Below are positions 27,321 through 36,022 of a stretch of DNA of 64,000 bases, in pieces; positions within the stretch are counted from its first letter, which is position 1, and each line of letters begins with the position of its first letter. A program made the position numbers and the translations under genes. The stretch is from Acidobacteriota bacterium (GTDB lineage Bacteria > Acidobacteriota > Terriglobia > Bryobacterales > Bryobacteraceae): positions 20,674 to 84,673 of the forward strand of contig CANIVU010000023.1 of assembly GCA_947470805.1 (NCBI GenBank). Direction: 5' to 3'. The notes under the pieces are model-generated. The model made no database searches, was not told the origin of the DNA, and saw nothing but the letters and a program-made list of their open reading frames with translations.

Positions 27321-28706
27321 TTACACGCCCGGCACCTGCAGATGGAAGTCCGTTGCATCCTCCAGTGCCGCCGCCATTTCCAACAACGTCCGCTCCGCGA
27401 ACGGCCGGGCAATCAATTGCAACCCGATCGGCATTCCGGCCTCTCCAAACCCACATGGGATCGAGATCGCCGGGAACCCGAGCACGTTTACACCCCGCAC
27501 CAGCCGCGTCGTCGCCAACCGGAAATCCTCCTCGACGCCACCCACCAGAATCGTCGTCTCGCCGATCCGCTTGGCAACCGTTGGCGCCGTCGGTGTTAGT
27601 AAAACATCAATCCCGTCAAACACGCCCAGGAACGCATCCCGGAACTGCCGCCGCAACCGCTGCGCGTTGACGTAGTCGGTTGCCGCCAACAACAGCCCCT
27701 GGTCGAACAACGTCCGCACATCGGCACCGAACTCATCCCGCCGGTCTCCGTAACGCTCAAAAACTGCCGAAGCCTCCGACATCAAAATCACCCGGCCCAC
27801 CGCGTTCAACGAGGCAATATCGGGCACGGGAACGACCGTGACGGTCGCACCCAAACCGGCGGCCAACTGCACCATCTTCCGCACCGCCGACGCCACCTCC
27901 GGATCCACCTGATCGAAATAGAAATTTGCCGGTACGCCCACGCGCAACCCGCGAATCGAAACGCCCTCGGCCGGCACATACGAATCCACCGCCGCATGGC
28001 TCGACGTCTCGTCCCGCTCATCGCGCCCGGCCAGCGCCTGCAGAACCAGCGCCGCATCCCGAACCGTCCTCGTCAACGGCCCCATATGGTCCAAACTGAA
28101 GTCCAATGGCATCACGCCGAACCGGCTCACGCGCCCATAACTCGGCTTAAAACCCACCGTATTGCAGAACGCTCCGGGCACGCGAATCGATCCACCCGTA
28201 TCGCTGCCCATCGCCATAAATGTCATCCCGGCGGCCACCGCCGCCCCCGAACCGCCGCTCGACCCGCCCGGCACCCGGTCCGTATCCCATGGGTTCCGAA
28301 CGGCGCCGAAATGGGGATTATTCGAAGTCACCCCATAGGCCAGTTCGTGCATATGCGTCTTGCCCAGCAATACGCTGCCCGCCGCCGCCAAGCGCTCGGC
28401 GACAGCGCAGTCATAATCCGGCACATGATCCTTGAACAACAGCGAACCGCATGTCGTCCGGATTCCTTTCGTGCAAAACACGTCCTTCAACGCGATCGGA
28501 ATTCCATGCAGCGGTCCCCGGTCAACACCCGCCGCCAACTCGTTGTCCGCCGTCTCCGCGTCGGCCAGTGCCCGCTCCGCGGTCACCGTCAGAAACGCGT
28601 TCAACCGCCCGTTTTTCGCCTCAATCTGCCGCAGACATTCGATCGTCAATTCCCGCGACGAAACCTGGCGCGCCCGCAGCGCGGCCCCAGCCTGTTGGAT
28701 GTTCAT
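27321..28706 (-). CDS. Amidase signature family hydrolase
   Basis: This 461-residue amidase-signature enzyme has the Ser-cisSer-Lys catalytic triad visible: K74 in GIPIALKDVF, the cis-Ser in PGGSSGGSGAA (about residue 149) and the nucleophile S173 in GSDTGGSIRVPG. Such enzymes hydrolyse amides or, with GatB and GatC, make amidated tRNA. The sequence lacks the GatA-specific MDEFAMG segment, and no gatB is nearby, so a stand-alone amidase or AtzF/AtzE-like hydrolase is more likely. It overlaps the stop of the small upstream gene (ATGA), suggesting a two-subunit enzyme. Confidence 0.85.
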   Translation of the reverse strand: MNIQQAGAALRARQVSSRELTIECLRQIEAKNGRLNAFLTVTAERALADAETADNELAAGVDRGPLHGIPIALKDVFCTKGIRTTCGSLLFKDHVPDYDCAVAERLAAAGSVLLGKTHMHELAYGVTSNNPHFGAVRNPWDTDRVPGGSSGGSGAAVAAGMTFMAMGSDTGGSIRVPGAFCNTVGFKPSYGRVSRFGVMPLDFSLDHMGPLTRTVRDAALVLQALAGRDERDETSSHAAVDSYVPAEGVSIRGLRVGVPANFYFDQVDPEVASAVRKMVQLAAGLGATVTVVPVPDIASLNAVGRVILMSEASAVFERYGDRRDEFGADVRTLFDQGLLLAATDYVNAQRLRRQFRDAFLGVFDGIDVLLTPTAPTVAKRIGETTILVGGVEEDFRLATTRLVRGVNVLGFPAISIPCGFGEAGMPIGLQLIARPFAERTLLEMAAALEDATDFHLQVPGV

Positions 28707-28888
28707 CGCTTCGTCTCCGGCAGCGGCAGAACGTGGAAGGTCACCGGTTCGGTTTCCAGCCGGATCTGCTCCTTCAGCGCGTTAAACTGCGCTTCCAACT
28801 TCTCCAACGGCAGGACCGTGCGCTCTTCCGGCGGCAGTCCCTTCGCAATCGCGATCGCTTTCCAATCAGTCATACCCGGTTTGGTCAT
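28703..28888 (-). CDS. Small AtzG/GatC-like partner of the amidase
   Basis: A 61-residue protein begins MTKPGMTDWKAIAIAKGLPP, contains one long amphipathic helix (EKLEAQFNALKEQIRL) and ends in ETEPVTFHVLP. The plan, a helix followed by an acidic then Pro-containing strand, is like AtzG/GatC-type small subunits that bind amidase-family enzymes. Its stop overlaps the amidase start (ATGA), so the two are translationally coupled. The homology is inferred from size, shape and context. The start could be 3 bases earlier. A longer open frame continues upstream but is a shadow of the divergent zinc-ribbon gene. Confidence 0.55.
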   Translation of the reverse strand: MTKPGMTDWKAIAIAKGLPPEERTVLPLEKLEAQFNALKEQIRLETEPVTFHVLPLPETKR

Positions 28889-28918
28889 CATATACGATGC
28901 TAAGTAGAGGAACCCAGC

Positions 28919-29605
28919 ATGTTTTGCGATCGATGTGGCACCACCGTCCCGGCCTCGGCCTCGCAATGTCCGCGATGTGCCGCGCCACTCGCCGCTGTGG
29001 CCATCGTTCCGGCCGCCGCACCCCGCGGTGCCACCGCCTGGATCTCCGATGGCTGGAACGCCGTCACAGCCAACTTCTGGGTCTTCATTGCACTTACGCT
29101 GATCTACTTCGCCGCCGGGTCCACCGTGCCGATCCTCCTTCAGGCCCCGCTCGGCTTCGGCCTGCAATGGGCTGCCCTCCGCCAGGTCAGCGGCCGCCGC
29201 GCGGATTTCAACGACCTCACCGTCGGCTTCAATCTCTTTCCCGCCGCCGTACTCCTGGCCCTCACCACCGGCGCCATCGTGATTTCCGCCTCGCTCTGCC
29301 TGCTCCTCCCCGGTCTCATCGCCATCGCGCTGCTTCAATTCCCCGCCCTTCTCGTCCTCGATCGCAAACTCGACTTTTGGTCGGCCATCAAGGAAAGCGC
29401 CAGCATGTCGCAAAAACACTTCGGCACCATGGCCGCATTCCTGGCACTCGAAATCTGCGTCATCCTCGGCGGCGCGCTGCTTTGCGGCGTCGGCATCCTG
29501 GTGGCCATCCCGGTGATGCATGCCGCCACCGCGGCCGCCTACATCGACCTCTTCGGCCTCCGCGAGGAAACCAAAGCCGCCATCGCCGGGGGCGGCCCGC
29601 GATGA
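28919..29605 (+). CDS. Zinc-ribbon membrane protein
   Basis: The 228-residue protein starts with a zinc ribbon (MFCDRCGTTVPASASQCPRC; two CxxC pairs), a short linker, then about five membrane segments (residues 50-215) in a fold like those of glycerophosphoryl-diester/DUF975-type membrane proteins. The part around DRKLDFWSAIKESASMSQKH is typical of that class. Its biochemical role is unknown. Its stop overlaps the start of a DUF2752 gene (ATGA), so they form a coupled pair, a combination seen in other bacteria. Confidence 0.72.
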   Translation: MFCDRCGTTVPASASQCPRCAAPLAAVAIVPAAAPRGATAWISDGWNAVTANFWVFIALTLIYFAAGSTVPILLQAPLGFGLQWAALRQVSGRRADFNDLTVGFNLFPAAVLLALTTGAIVISASLCLLLPGLIAIALLQFPALLVLDRKLDFWSAIKESASMSQKHFGTMAAFLALEICVILGGALLCGVGILVAIPVMHAATAAAYIDLFGLREETKAAIAGGGPR

Positions 29606-30003
29606 CCATGCAGCAGGCCTCGCTGGCCCGTCTCGCCCTCCCCGCCAGCGCGCTCTGCCTCTGCGCCCTCACCGACCCCGATCATCCCGCCGGCATCATC
29701 CTCTGCCCCTTCCGGCTCCTCACCGGCTGGCTCTGCCCCATGTGCGGCATGACACGCGGCGTTGCCGCCCTGCTCCGCGCCCGCTTCGCCGACGCCATCG
29801 GCTTCCACCTGTTCAGCCCGCTCGTGCTCTCGGCCATCGTCGTTTGGGCCATCATCGAAATCGGCCAGGCGGCCCGCCTTTGGAACGCCCGGCGCCTCGG
29901 CGAATGGGCGATGCGTCCTGGCCCGTGGCTCGCGTTTCTTGTCGTGTGCACGGTCTATGGCGCGCTGCGATGGTGCGGTATAATTGGGGTTCCTCGCGCT
30001 TAG
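29602..30003 (+). CDS. DUF2752 membrane protein
   Basis: The 133-residue protein has the DUF2752 signature CPFRLLTGWLCPMCGMTRGVAALLR, a Cys-rich loop between membrane segments (GWLCPMCGMTR), and three spans. The role is unknown. It is translationally coupled (ATGA) to the zinc-ribbon gene. A much longer open frame surrounds it in the same phase, but the start here is set by the overlap and by the family's length. A terminator follows. Confidence 0.8.
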   Translation: MTMQQASLARLALPASALCLCALTDPDHPAGIILCPFRLLTGWLCPMCGMTRGVAALLRARFADAIGFHLFSPLVLSAIVVWAIIEIGQAARLWNARRLGEWAMRPGPWLAFLVVCTVYGALRWCGIIGVPRA

Positions 30004-30024
30004 GCCGCGCGAAGGCTCTTTTTT
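29994..30024 (+). terminator. Intrinsic terminator after the DUF2752 gene
   Basis: A 6-bp GC-rich stem (TCGCGC with GCGCGA) around a 7-base loop is followed closely by CTCTTTTTT. It overlaps the last codons of DUF2752 and separates it from the ABC exporter genes. Confidence 0.65.
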
Positions 30025-30036
30025 AGTAAAAACAAC

Positions 30037-30813
30037 ATGACATCATTGTGGAACGGCGATTACCTCTTCCTCTTGGAGAACCTGATTGTAAAGGACTTCA
30101 AGATTCGGTATCGCAACATGTCGTTGGGTGTCTTCTGGTCCTTGCTGAATCCGCTCATCCTGATGGGCGTTCTCACCTTCGTTTTCACAAAGGTGATGCC
30201 CAACGCCGTCCCCAACTTCCCCCTCTTCGTCCTCTGCGGCTTGGTTCCCTTCAACTTCTTCACTGTCGCCTGGAACAACGGCACCATCTCGATCGCCAAT
30301 AACGCCGGGCTCATTAAACGCATTCCCGTTCCACGCGAAATTGTCCCCATCGCCACGGTCCTCTCCACCACCATCCACCTCGGTATTCAAATCGCCCTTC
30401 TGCTCATTATCACGCTCGCCTTCGGCCGTGGCGTCAACGTCTACTGGCTTTGGCTCCCGCTGCTGTGGGCGCTCGAGGTCATGTTCGTTTGCGGCCTCGT
30501 GCTCGCCACCTCGGCCCTCGATGTTTACCTGCGTGACATGCGCTACATCGTCGAATCCGCCTGTACCGTGCTTTTCTGGCTCGTTCCGATCTTTTATACT
30601 CTGGACATCGTGCCGCGTCAGTATGTGACCGTCTACGAGTTCAACCCGCTTGCCGCGCTTATCCTCGGCCTGCGCCGGATCCTCTACGAGGGCGTCTCCC
30701 CCAATGGGGACGCGGGGCTCGTCTACAAACTGGCCTTCACCTCCACCGTCACCTTCATCGCCGGATTGACCATTTTCTCCCGGCTCAAGCATAAGTTCTT
30801 CGACTACCTGTAA
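30037..30813 (+). CDS. ABC-2 type polysaccharide exporter permease
   Basis: The 258-residue inner-membrane protein has six spans and the ABC-2/Wzm-TagG pattern: a cytoplasmic N-terminal RNMSLGVFWSLLNPLILMGVLTFVFTK, a RDMRYI segment and a C-terminal NPLAALILGLRRILY. These permeases flip or export polysaccharides such as O-antigen or teichoic acid, powered by a Wzt-like ATPase. That ATPase is the next gene, 12 bases downstream. No glycosyltransferases adjoin it, so the cargo cannot be named. Confidence 0.87.
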   Translation: MTSLWNGDYLFLLENLIVKDFKIRYRNMSLGVFWSLLNPLILMGVLTFVFTKVMPNAVPNFPLFVLCGLVPFNFFTVAWNNGTISIANNAGLIKRIPVPREIVPIATVLSTTIHLGIQIALLLIITLAFGRGVNVYWLWLPLLWALEVMFVCGLVLATSALDVYLRDMRYIVESACTVLFWLVPIFYTLDIVPRQYVTVYEFNPLAALILGLRRILYEGVSPNGDAGLVYKLAFTSTVTFIAGLTIFSRLKHKFFDYL

Positions 30814-30825
30814 GGAATCGCCCAG

Positions 30826-31566
30826 ATGACTGTCATCGAATTCAAAAACGTCTCCAAGGCTTTCCATCGCGCGGTCGGCCAGCGGCTTCTCCGCCACTAT
30901 CTCGAAGACCTCATGGGCAAGTCCGATCCCGATTCGTTCCACGCCCTCAAGAACGTCAACTTTGCGATCAAAGACGGCGAGTCGGTCGCCGTCATCGGCG
31001 CCAACGGCGCTGGCAAAAGCACCCTGCTCAGCCTCGTCACTCGCCTTGCTCCGCCGTCCACAGGCCAGGTCACCATCAACGGCCGTGTCGCGGCGCTGCT
31101 CGAGCTCGGCGCCGGTTTCCACCCCGATCTCACCGGCCGCGAAAACATTCGCCTCAACGCTTCCCTCCTCGGCTTCAGCCGCAAACAGGCTTCCGAACTC
31201 TACGAAACCATCGTCGACTTCTCCGAACTCCACGACTTCATCGACGAGCCGCTCCGGACGTACTCCAACGGCATGATGCTCCGCCTTGCCTTCTCGGTCG
31301 CCGTCAACCTCGACCCGGAAATCCTCATCATCGACGAAGTCCTCGCCGTCGGCGATCAGCAGTTCCAGACCAAGTGCATCGATAAAATCTTCGAGATCCG
31401 CAACCAGGGCAAGACCATCCTCTGCGTCTCCCACGTCGGCCCGCTGCTCGAAAGCCTGTGCACCCGCGCCCTTTGGCTCGACCACGGCCAACTCGTTATG
31501 GATGGCCCCACGCATGAAGTGCTGCAAGCCTATGAAGGCCGTACACTCCACGCGCCCAGCGAGTAG
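30826..31566 (+). CDS. ABC polysaccharide exporter ATP-binding subunit
   Basis: This 246-residue ATPase has Walker A GANGAGKST (about residues 59-67), a signature-like YSNGMMLRLAFSVA and Walker B ILIIDEVLAVGD. Placement after a Wzm-like permease and the shortish length indicate a Wzt/TagH-type subunit without the C-terminal carbohydrate-binding domain that longer Wzt proteins carry. The lack of that domain suggests the substrate is chosen by the permease or another protein. It is the second gene of the exporter pair; the acyl-CoA dehydrogenase that follows is probably unrelated. Confidence 0.9.
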   Translation: MTVIEFKNVSKAFHRAVGQRLLRHYLEDLMGKSDPDSFHALKNVNFAIKDGESVAVIGANGAGKSTLLSLVTRLAPPSTGQVTINGRVAALLELGAGFHPDLTGRENIRLNASLLGFSRKQASELYETIVDFSELHDFIDEPLRTYSNGMMLRLAFSVAVNLDPEILIIDEVLAVGDQQFQTKCIDKIFEIRNQGKTILCVSHVGPLLESLCTRALWLDHGQLVMDGPTHEVLQAYEGRTLHAPSE

Positions 31567-31583
31567 CCGATAAGATAAAGGGA

Positions 31584-32729
31584 GTGTCTACTCCGCTTAC
31601 CCGCCTCTCCGAAGAAGAGTCGCTGTTCCAAACTTCCGTTCGCCGCTTCGCCAAAGAACAAATCGCCCCGCGCGCCCGAGATATGGATCACAAAGCGGCC
31701 ATGGATCCAGCGCTTCTCAAACAGCTTTTCGATCTCGGCCTCACCGGGATCGAAGTGCCAGAAGAGTTCGGTGGTCAGGGCGGTACGTTCTTCCAGTCCA
31801 TCCTCGCCGTCGAGGAAATCGCCGCCGTCGACCCGGGTGTCGCCGTTCTCGTCGACGTACAGAATACGCTGGTCGTCAACGCCATTCGCGACTACGGCAC
31901 CCCCGAACAGCACAAGCAATTCCTCACCGCCCTTGCCGCCGATACCGTCGGCGCCTACGCGCTCAGCGAAGCCAACTCGGGCTCGGACGCCTTCGCCCTC
32001 GCCACCCGCGCCGTCCCCGACGGCGATAGCTACATCCTCACCGGCCGCAAACTCTGGATCTCCAACGCCGCCGAAGCCGGCCTCTTCCTCGTTTTCGCCA
32101 CCATCAACCCCGACGCCGGCCACCGCGGTATCACCTGTTTTCTGGTCGAACGCAACACCCCCGGCCTCTCCATCGGCAAGAAGGAAGACAAGCTCGGCAT
32201 CCGCTGTTCATCCACCTGCGAAGTTCTGCTCGACAACTGCCGAATCCCGGCGAAAAACATCCTCGGCCAGCCCGGTAAGGGCTACAAGGTAGCCATCGAA
32301 ACCCTCAACGCCGGACGTATCGCCATCGGAGCCCAACTCGTCGGCCTCGCCCACGGCGCGCTCCAGCACGCCATCGGCTACGCCCGCCAACGCCGCCAGT
32401 TCGGCAAGCCCATCGCCGAGTTCCAGGGCGTCCAGTTCCAGCTCGCCGAAATGGCCATGCACGTCGAATCGGCCCGGCTCATGGTCTACAACGCCGCCCG
32501 TCTCCGCGACGCCAAGCTCCCCTACGTCAAGGAAGCCGCCATGGCCAAACTCCACTCTTCCTTAATCGCCGAAGACGTCGCCAGCCAGGCCGTCGAAATT
32601 TTCGGCGGCATCGGCTTCACCAAAGAGTGCCCCGTTGAAAAGCTCTATCGCGACGCCAAAATCGGCAGAATCTACGAAGGCACCAGCAATATGCAACGTG
32701 TAACAATCGCCAAAGAGATTCTGTCGTAA
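31584..32729 (+). CDS. Acyl-CoA dehydrogenase
   Basis: This 381-residue flavoprotein of the acyl-CoA dehydrogenase family has the FAD/substrate stretch GAYALSEANSGSDAFA, KLWISNAAEAG, and a C-terminal YEGTSNMQR with the family's catalytic glutamate. It oxidises acyl-CoA to enoyl-CoA and passes electrons to ETF. Length is normal. The start used is a GTG just after AGGGA; the next ATG is 34 codons further in and would cut into the domain. Neighbours do not reveal the substrate. Confidence 0.88.
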   Translation: MSTPLTRLSEEESLFQTSVRRFAKEQIAPRARDMDHKAAMDPALLKQLFDLGLTGIEVPEEFGGQGGTFFQSILAVEEIAAVDPGVAVLVDVQNTLVVNAIRDYGTPEQHKQFLTALAADTVGAYALSEANSGSDAFALATRAVPDGDSYILTGRKLWISNAAEAGLFLVFATINPDAGHRGITCFLVERNTPGLSIGKKEDKLGIRCSSTCEVLLDNCRIPAKNILGQPGKGYKVAIETLNAGRIAIGAQLVGLAHGALQHAIGYARQRRQFGKPIAEFQGVQFQLAEMAMHVESARLMVYNAARLRDAKLPYVKEAAMAKLHSSLIAEDVASQAVEIFGGIGFTKECPVEKLYRDAKIGRIYEGTSNMQRVTIAKEILS

Positions 32730-32770
32730 CCTGAGAAAACCGTCAGCCATCCATGTGTAGAGGAGATTCC

Positions 32771-33556
32771 ATGCGCGCCGCCCTTCCGCTTCTGTTCGCT
32801 CTCGCCGCCGCCCTGCCAGCCGCCCCTGCACCCGCCAAACCGGACCCCTCGGAAGCCGAACTGCAGAAGATCATTGAAAAGTTTTCCGAAAAAGAGAGCG
32901 AATTCCTCGCCGCCCGCGAACGCTATACCTACCGCCAAACCGTCCGTGTCGAGGATTTCGACGGCGGCGGCACGCCCGGCGGCCGCTACGACCTTCTCAG
33001 CGATATCATCTTCACCGGTGCCGGCAAGCGGACCGAACGCATCGTCCGCGCCCCAGTATCCACCATCAAGTTCGTCCAGTTCTCTCCCGAAGACGAACAG
33101 GACATCCGCTCCGTCCAGCCCTTCGTCCTGAATTCCAAAGAACTCCCGAAATACCACGTCCGCTACCTCGGCCGTGAAAAACTCGACGAAATCGATACGC
33201 TCGTCTTCGCCGTCAAACCGAAGGAAATGGTAACCGGCGAACGTTACTTCTCCGGCATCGCCTGGGTCGATGAACAAGACCTGCAAATCGTCAAAACCTA
33301 TGGCCGCGCTACCGGCAAGCTGAAAAGGGGCAACGACCAGCGCTTTCCGAAATTCGAAACCTTCCGCGAACAGATCGATGGCAAGTACTGGTTCCCCGTC
33401 CTCACCCGCGCCGACGATACCCTCTACTTCGAAGATTCCGTCGTCCGCCTGAAAATGCGCGTCAAGTACGAGGACTATAAACTCTTCAAGGGCCAGTCCA
33501 CCATCATCTTCGGCGACGTCGTACCGGACTCCCCCGCCCCGCCAAAGAAACCCTGA
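32771..33556 (+). CDS. Secreted protein of unknown function
   Basis: The 261-residue exported protein has a signal peptide (MRAALPLLFALAAALPAAPA). The mature part is beta-rich, with RERYTYRQTVRVEDFDGGG, GERYFSGIAWVDEQDLQIVK and KYWFPVLTRADD. This strand pattern recalls LolA/LppX-type lipoprotein-binding folds and the outer-membrane lipoprotein-sorting-like proteins common in acidobacteria, but the homology is uncertain. The ATG was chosen for its strong AGAGGAG site. It is followed by a stem-loop and a separate radical SAM gene. Confidence 0.65.
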   Translation: MRAALPLLFALAAALPAAPAPAKPDPSEAELQKIIEKFSEKESEFLAARERYTYRQTVRVEDFDGGGTPGGRYDLLSDIIFTGAGKRTERIVRAPVSTIKFVQFSPEDEQDIRSVQPFVLNSKELPKYHVRYLGREKLDEIDTLVFAVKPKEMVTGERYFSGIAWVDEQDLQIVKTYGRATGKLKRGNDQRFPKFETFREQIDGKYWFPVLTRADDTLYFEDSVVRLKMRVKYEDYKLFKGQSTIIFGDVVPDSPAPPKKP

Positions 33557-33581
33557 GAATCGACGTTCACCCCCCCGGATT

Positions 33582-33611
33582 CCCCACTCAGCCGGATTTA
33601 CTGCGGTGGGG
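33582..33611 (+). terminator. Possible hairpin after the secreted-protein gene
   Basis: A 6-bp stem (CCCCAC with GTGGGG) with a long loop is followed by CTCCCCCTGTGTTTTAA. It may be a weak terminator between the secreted-protein and radical SAM genes. Confidence 0.3.
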
Positions 33612-33646
33612 GCTCCCCCTGTGTTTTAATAATTTGGTAACGCACC

Positions 33647-34687
33647 ATGCCGAGCCTTGCCACACGGCTTCGTCGCAAATTGCTGGCGGGGCAACGACGC
33701 CTGCGCGAATTGCAGATGATTGGGAAAGGTCTCCTTTCCACGGACCATATTGTCCAGGCGCATATCATTCCCATGCGCCGGTGCAACCTCGCCTGCACCT
33801 ACTGCAACGAATACGACGACGTCTCCAAACCTGTTGACGTCAACATCATGATGGAGCGCGTGGACCACCTCGCCAAGCTCGGCGCTACGCTCATCATGAT
33901 CAGCGGCGGCGAACCGCTCCTCCACCCCGACCTCGAAAAGATCATCGCCCGCATCCGCCACCACGGCCGTATCGCCGGCATGATCACCAACGGCTACCTC
34001 CTCATGCCGGACCGCATCCAGCGGTTGAACGACGCCAAACTGGACCATCTGCAGATCTCCATCGATAACGTCATGCCCGACGACGTATCGAAAAAGAGCC
34101 TCAAAGTGCTCGACAAAAAGCTGCAAATGCTCGCCGAACACGCCGATTTCCACGTCAATATCAACTCCGTTCTCGGCGGCGGTACCAAGAACCCCGACGA
34201 CGCGCTTGTCATCGGCCGGCGCGCCCTCGAACTCGGCTTCAGCTGCACCGTCGGCATCATCCACGATGGCCACGGCCAACTAAAACCGCTCGGCGAACGG
34301 GAACTCAAGGTCTACCGCGAATTCAAGCAACTCGGCCAGCGCAGCTTCGCCCACTTCTCCGGTTTCCAGGAAAAGGTGGTCCTCGGCCAGACCATCGACT
34401 GGCGTTGCCGCGCCGGCGCCCGCTACCTCTACGTCTGCGAAGAAGGCCTCGTCCACTACTGCTCCCAGCAGCGCGGCTTCCCCGGCGTTCCGCTGTTGGA
34501 ATACACCACGGAAGACGTCAAGCGCGAATACCTCACCAAGAAGGATTGCGCCCCGCACTGCACCATCTCCTGCGTCCACATGACGTCGCACATGGACTAC
34601 TGGCGCTCGCCGCAGACCCTCGAATCCGGCCTCAACAACCGCAAGCCGGAAGAAGAATTGATCAACATCAACGTCGCCGGCCGCTAG
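33647..34687 (+). CDS. Radical SAM protein with C-terminal cysteine cluster
   Basis: The 346-residue protein has the radical SAM motif CxxxCxxC at C46, C50 and C53 (RRCNLACTYC) and the SAM-binding ISGGEPLL. The C-terminal part has further cysteines (CRAGARYLYVC, HYCSQQRG, CAPHCTISC), as in SPASM or related auxiliary-cluster proteins. Such enzymes carry out radical chemistry on peptides, cofactors or lipids. No substrate peptide or transporter gene is adjacent, so the function cannot be stated. The start is at the first ATG; no strong ribosome binding site is visible. Confidence 0.8.
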   Translation: MPSLATRLRRKLLAGQRRLRELQMIGKGLLSTDHIVQAHIIPMRRCNLACTYCNEYDDVSKPVDVNIMMERVDHLAKLGATLIMISGGEPLLHPDLEKIIARIRHHGRIAGMITNGYLLMPDRIQRLNDAKLDHLQISIDNVMPDDVSKKSLKVLDKKLQMLAEHADFHVNINSVLGGGTKNPDDALVIGRRALELGFSCTVGIIHDGHGQLKPLGERELKVYREFKQLGQRSFAHFSGFQEKVVLGQTIDWRCRAGARYLYVCEEGLVHYCSQQRGFPGVPLLEYTTEDVKREYLTKKDCAPHCTISCVHMTSHMDYWRSPQTLESGLNNRKPEEELININVAGR

Positions 34688-34771
34688 CCCCGTTTTCCAC
34701 ATCTTTCCCACAGGGCCGTGCTACCAGGAAATCCTGATATCGGAAAATCCTGAGCCTTCGGCAATTCCGCC

Positions 34772-36022
34772 TCATTCGAAGAACGGCTCACTTTCCTTCC
34801 GATACTTCCACGCGCACTCCACGTTCAGTTCAATTCCCAACCCCGGCCGGTCGCTCAACCGCACATACCCACGCTCGATCACCGGGCCCCCGGCCAATTC
34901 GTCAAAGAACGGCACACTCGCCCCGTGCCACTCCAGCGCCAGGAAGTTCGGAATCGCCGCCGCCACATGCGCCGCGGCTACGAATCCAACGGGACTCGCA
35001 ATGTTATGAATCGCCAGATTCACAAACCGCAAATCGGCCATCTGCGCAATCAGCATCGCCCGTAACAACCCGGTCTTCTGCACGTCCGGCGCCACAACGC
35101 GCACACGCCCCACCGTCAATAGATCCCAGAAATCCTCAATCGCATACAGGTTCTCACCGGTCGAAACCGGCGTCGCAATCGCGCTCTGCAAATGCGCCAG
35201 CGGCTCAATCGGCCGCGGTGGAATCGGATCTTCCAGCCACAGCAGGTCCAGGTGTTCCAACGCCTTGCCCAGCTTCACCGCATCGGCCACCGTATAGTTC
35301 CAATGGCAATCCACCGCCAGGTCCACGCCCGGCCCAATCGCCTCCCGCACCGCCGCCAGCCGTTCGACGACGTAATCAATCTCCACCCGGCTCAGCGACC
35401 GGTTGTACTCGTCCGTCGGGTACGGCGTCGGAATATCGGCGTCGAACTTCATCGCCGTAAACCCGCGCTCGGCCATCTCCCGCCCGCGCCGCCGGTAGTC
35501 GTCCGGCGTCGGGAAGTCCCGCTCCTCCGGGTTCCAGCCGTGGTGTTTCAGGCTCAATTCCCCCGTCTGCGGTGTCGCCCCGCCGCCACCCATCCAGCCC
35601 ACAGTCCGCGGCTGCAACAGCGCCGATAAACTGTCCAGCGCATCGCCCGCGTGGCAGTCGGCATACACCCGCACGCTATCCCGAAAACGCCCGCCCAGCA
35701 GCTTCCAAACCGGCTGCCCGTAGGCCCTCCCCAGCAGATCCCACAGCGCCGTCTCAATCCCGGCCAGCGCATGGTCCACCGCGCCCGGCGCCGCGTGCAC
35801 CGACGCCCCGCGCAGCCGCCGCATCAGCACCTGCGGACCCTCCGGAGACGCGCCCACCAGCAGCGACGCGAACTCCCGCACAATCCCCGGCACCCCCGGC
35901 CCCATGTACGCTTCGCCGATGCCATACAGTCCGCCCTCGGCGTCAATCCGCACCAGCACCCAATCGTAGTTGGCCTCCACCACGGCCGTCGTCACGCGTG
36001 TGATCTTCACTTGGCTGTCCAT
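34772..36022 (-). CDS. Enolase-superfamily sugar-acid dehydratase
   Basis: This 416-residue mandelate racemase/muconate lactonizing-type protein has the metal ligands visible: Asp in VDLAVDCHWN, Glu in LWLEDPIPP and Glu in STGENLY, followed by a catalytic-type His in NLAIHNIASP. This pattern is that of the galactonate/mannonate/gluconate dehydratase group, which removes water from sugar acids. It shares its start with the end of an SDR gene (16-base overlap) and lies opposite an IclR regulator. A sugar-acid catabolic pair is therefore likely; the exact acid is unknown. Confidence 0.83.
   Translation of the reverse strand: MDSQVKITRVTTAVVEANYDWVLVRIDAEGGLYGIGEAYMGPGVPGIVREFASLLVGASPEGPQVLMRRLRGASVHAAPGAVDHALAGIETALWDLLGRAYGQPVWKLLGGRFRDSVRVYADCHAGDALDSLSALLQPRTVGWMGGGGATPQTGELSLKHHGWNPEERDFPTPDDYRRRGREMAERGFTAMKFDADIPTPYPTDEYNRSLSRVEIDYVVERLAAVREAIGPGVDLAVDCHWNYTVADAVKLGKALEHLDLLWLEDPIPPRPIEPLAHLQSAIATPVSTGENLYAIEDFWDLLTVGRVRVVAPDVQKTGLLRAMLIAQMADLRFVNLAIHNIASPVGFVAAAHVAAAIPNFLALEWHGASVPFFDELAGGPVIERGYVRLSDRPGLGIELNVECAWKYRKESEPFFE

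Noticed and set aside
28703..29521. 272-codon minus-strand frame reaching across the zinc-ribbon gene
   Set aside because: Only the last 61 codons look real. The upstream part is a low-complexity shadow of the divergent gene.
34700..34771. Two AAATCCTGA copies around GATATC in the convergent gap
   Set aside because: Too short to be significant; no hairpin with a T-tract and no other copies noticed.
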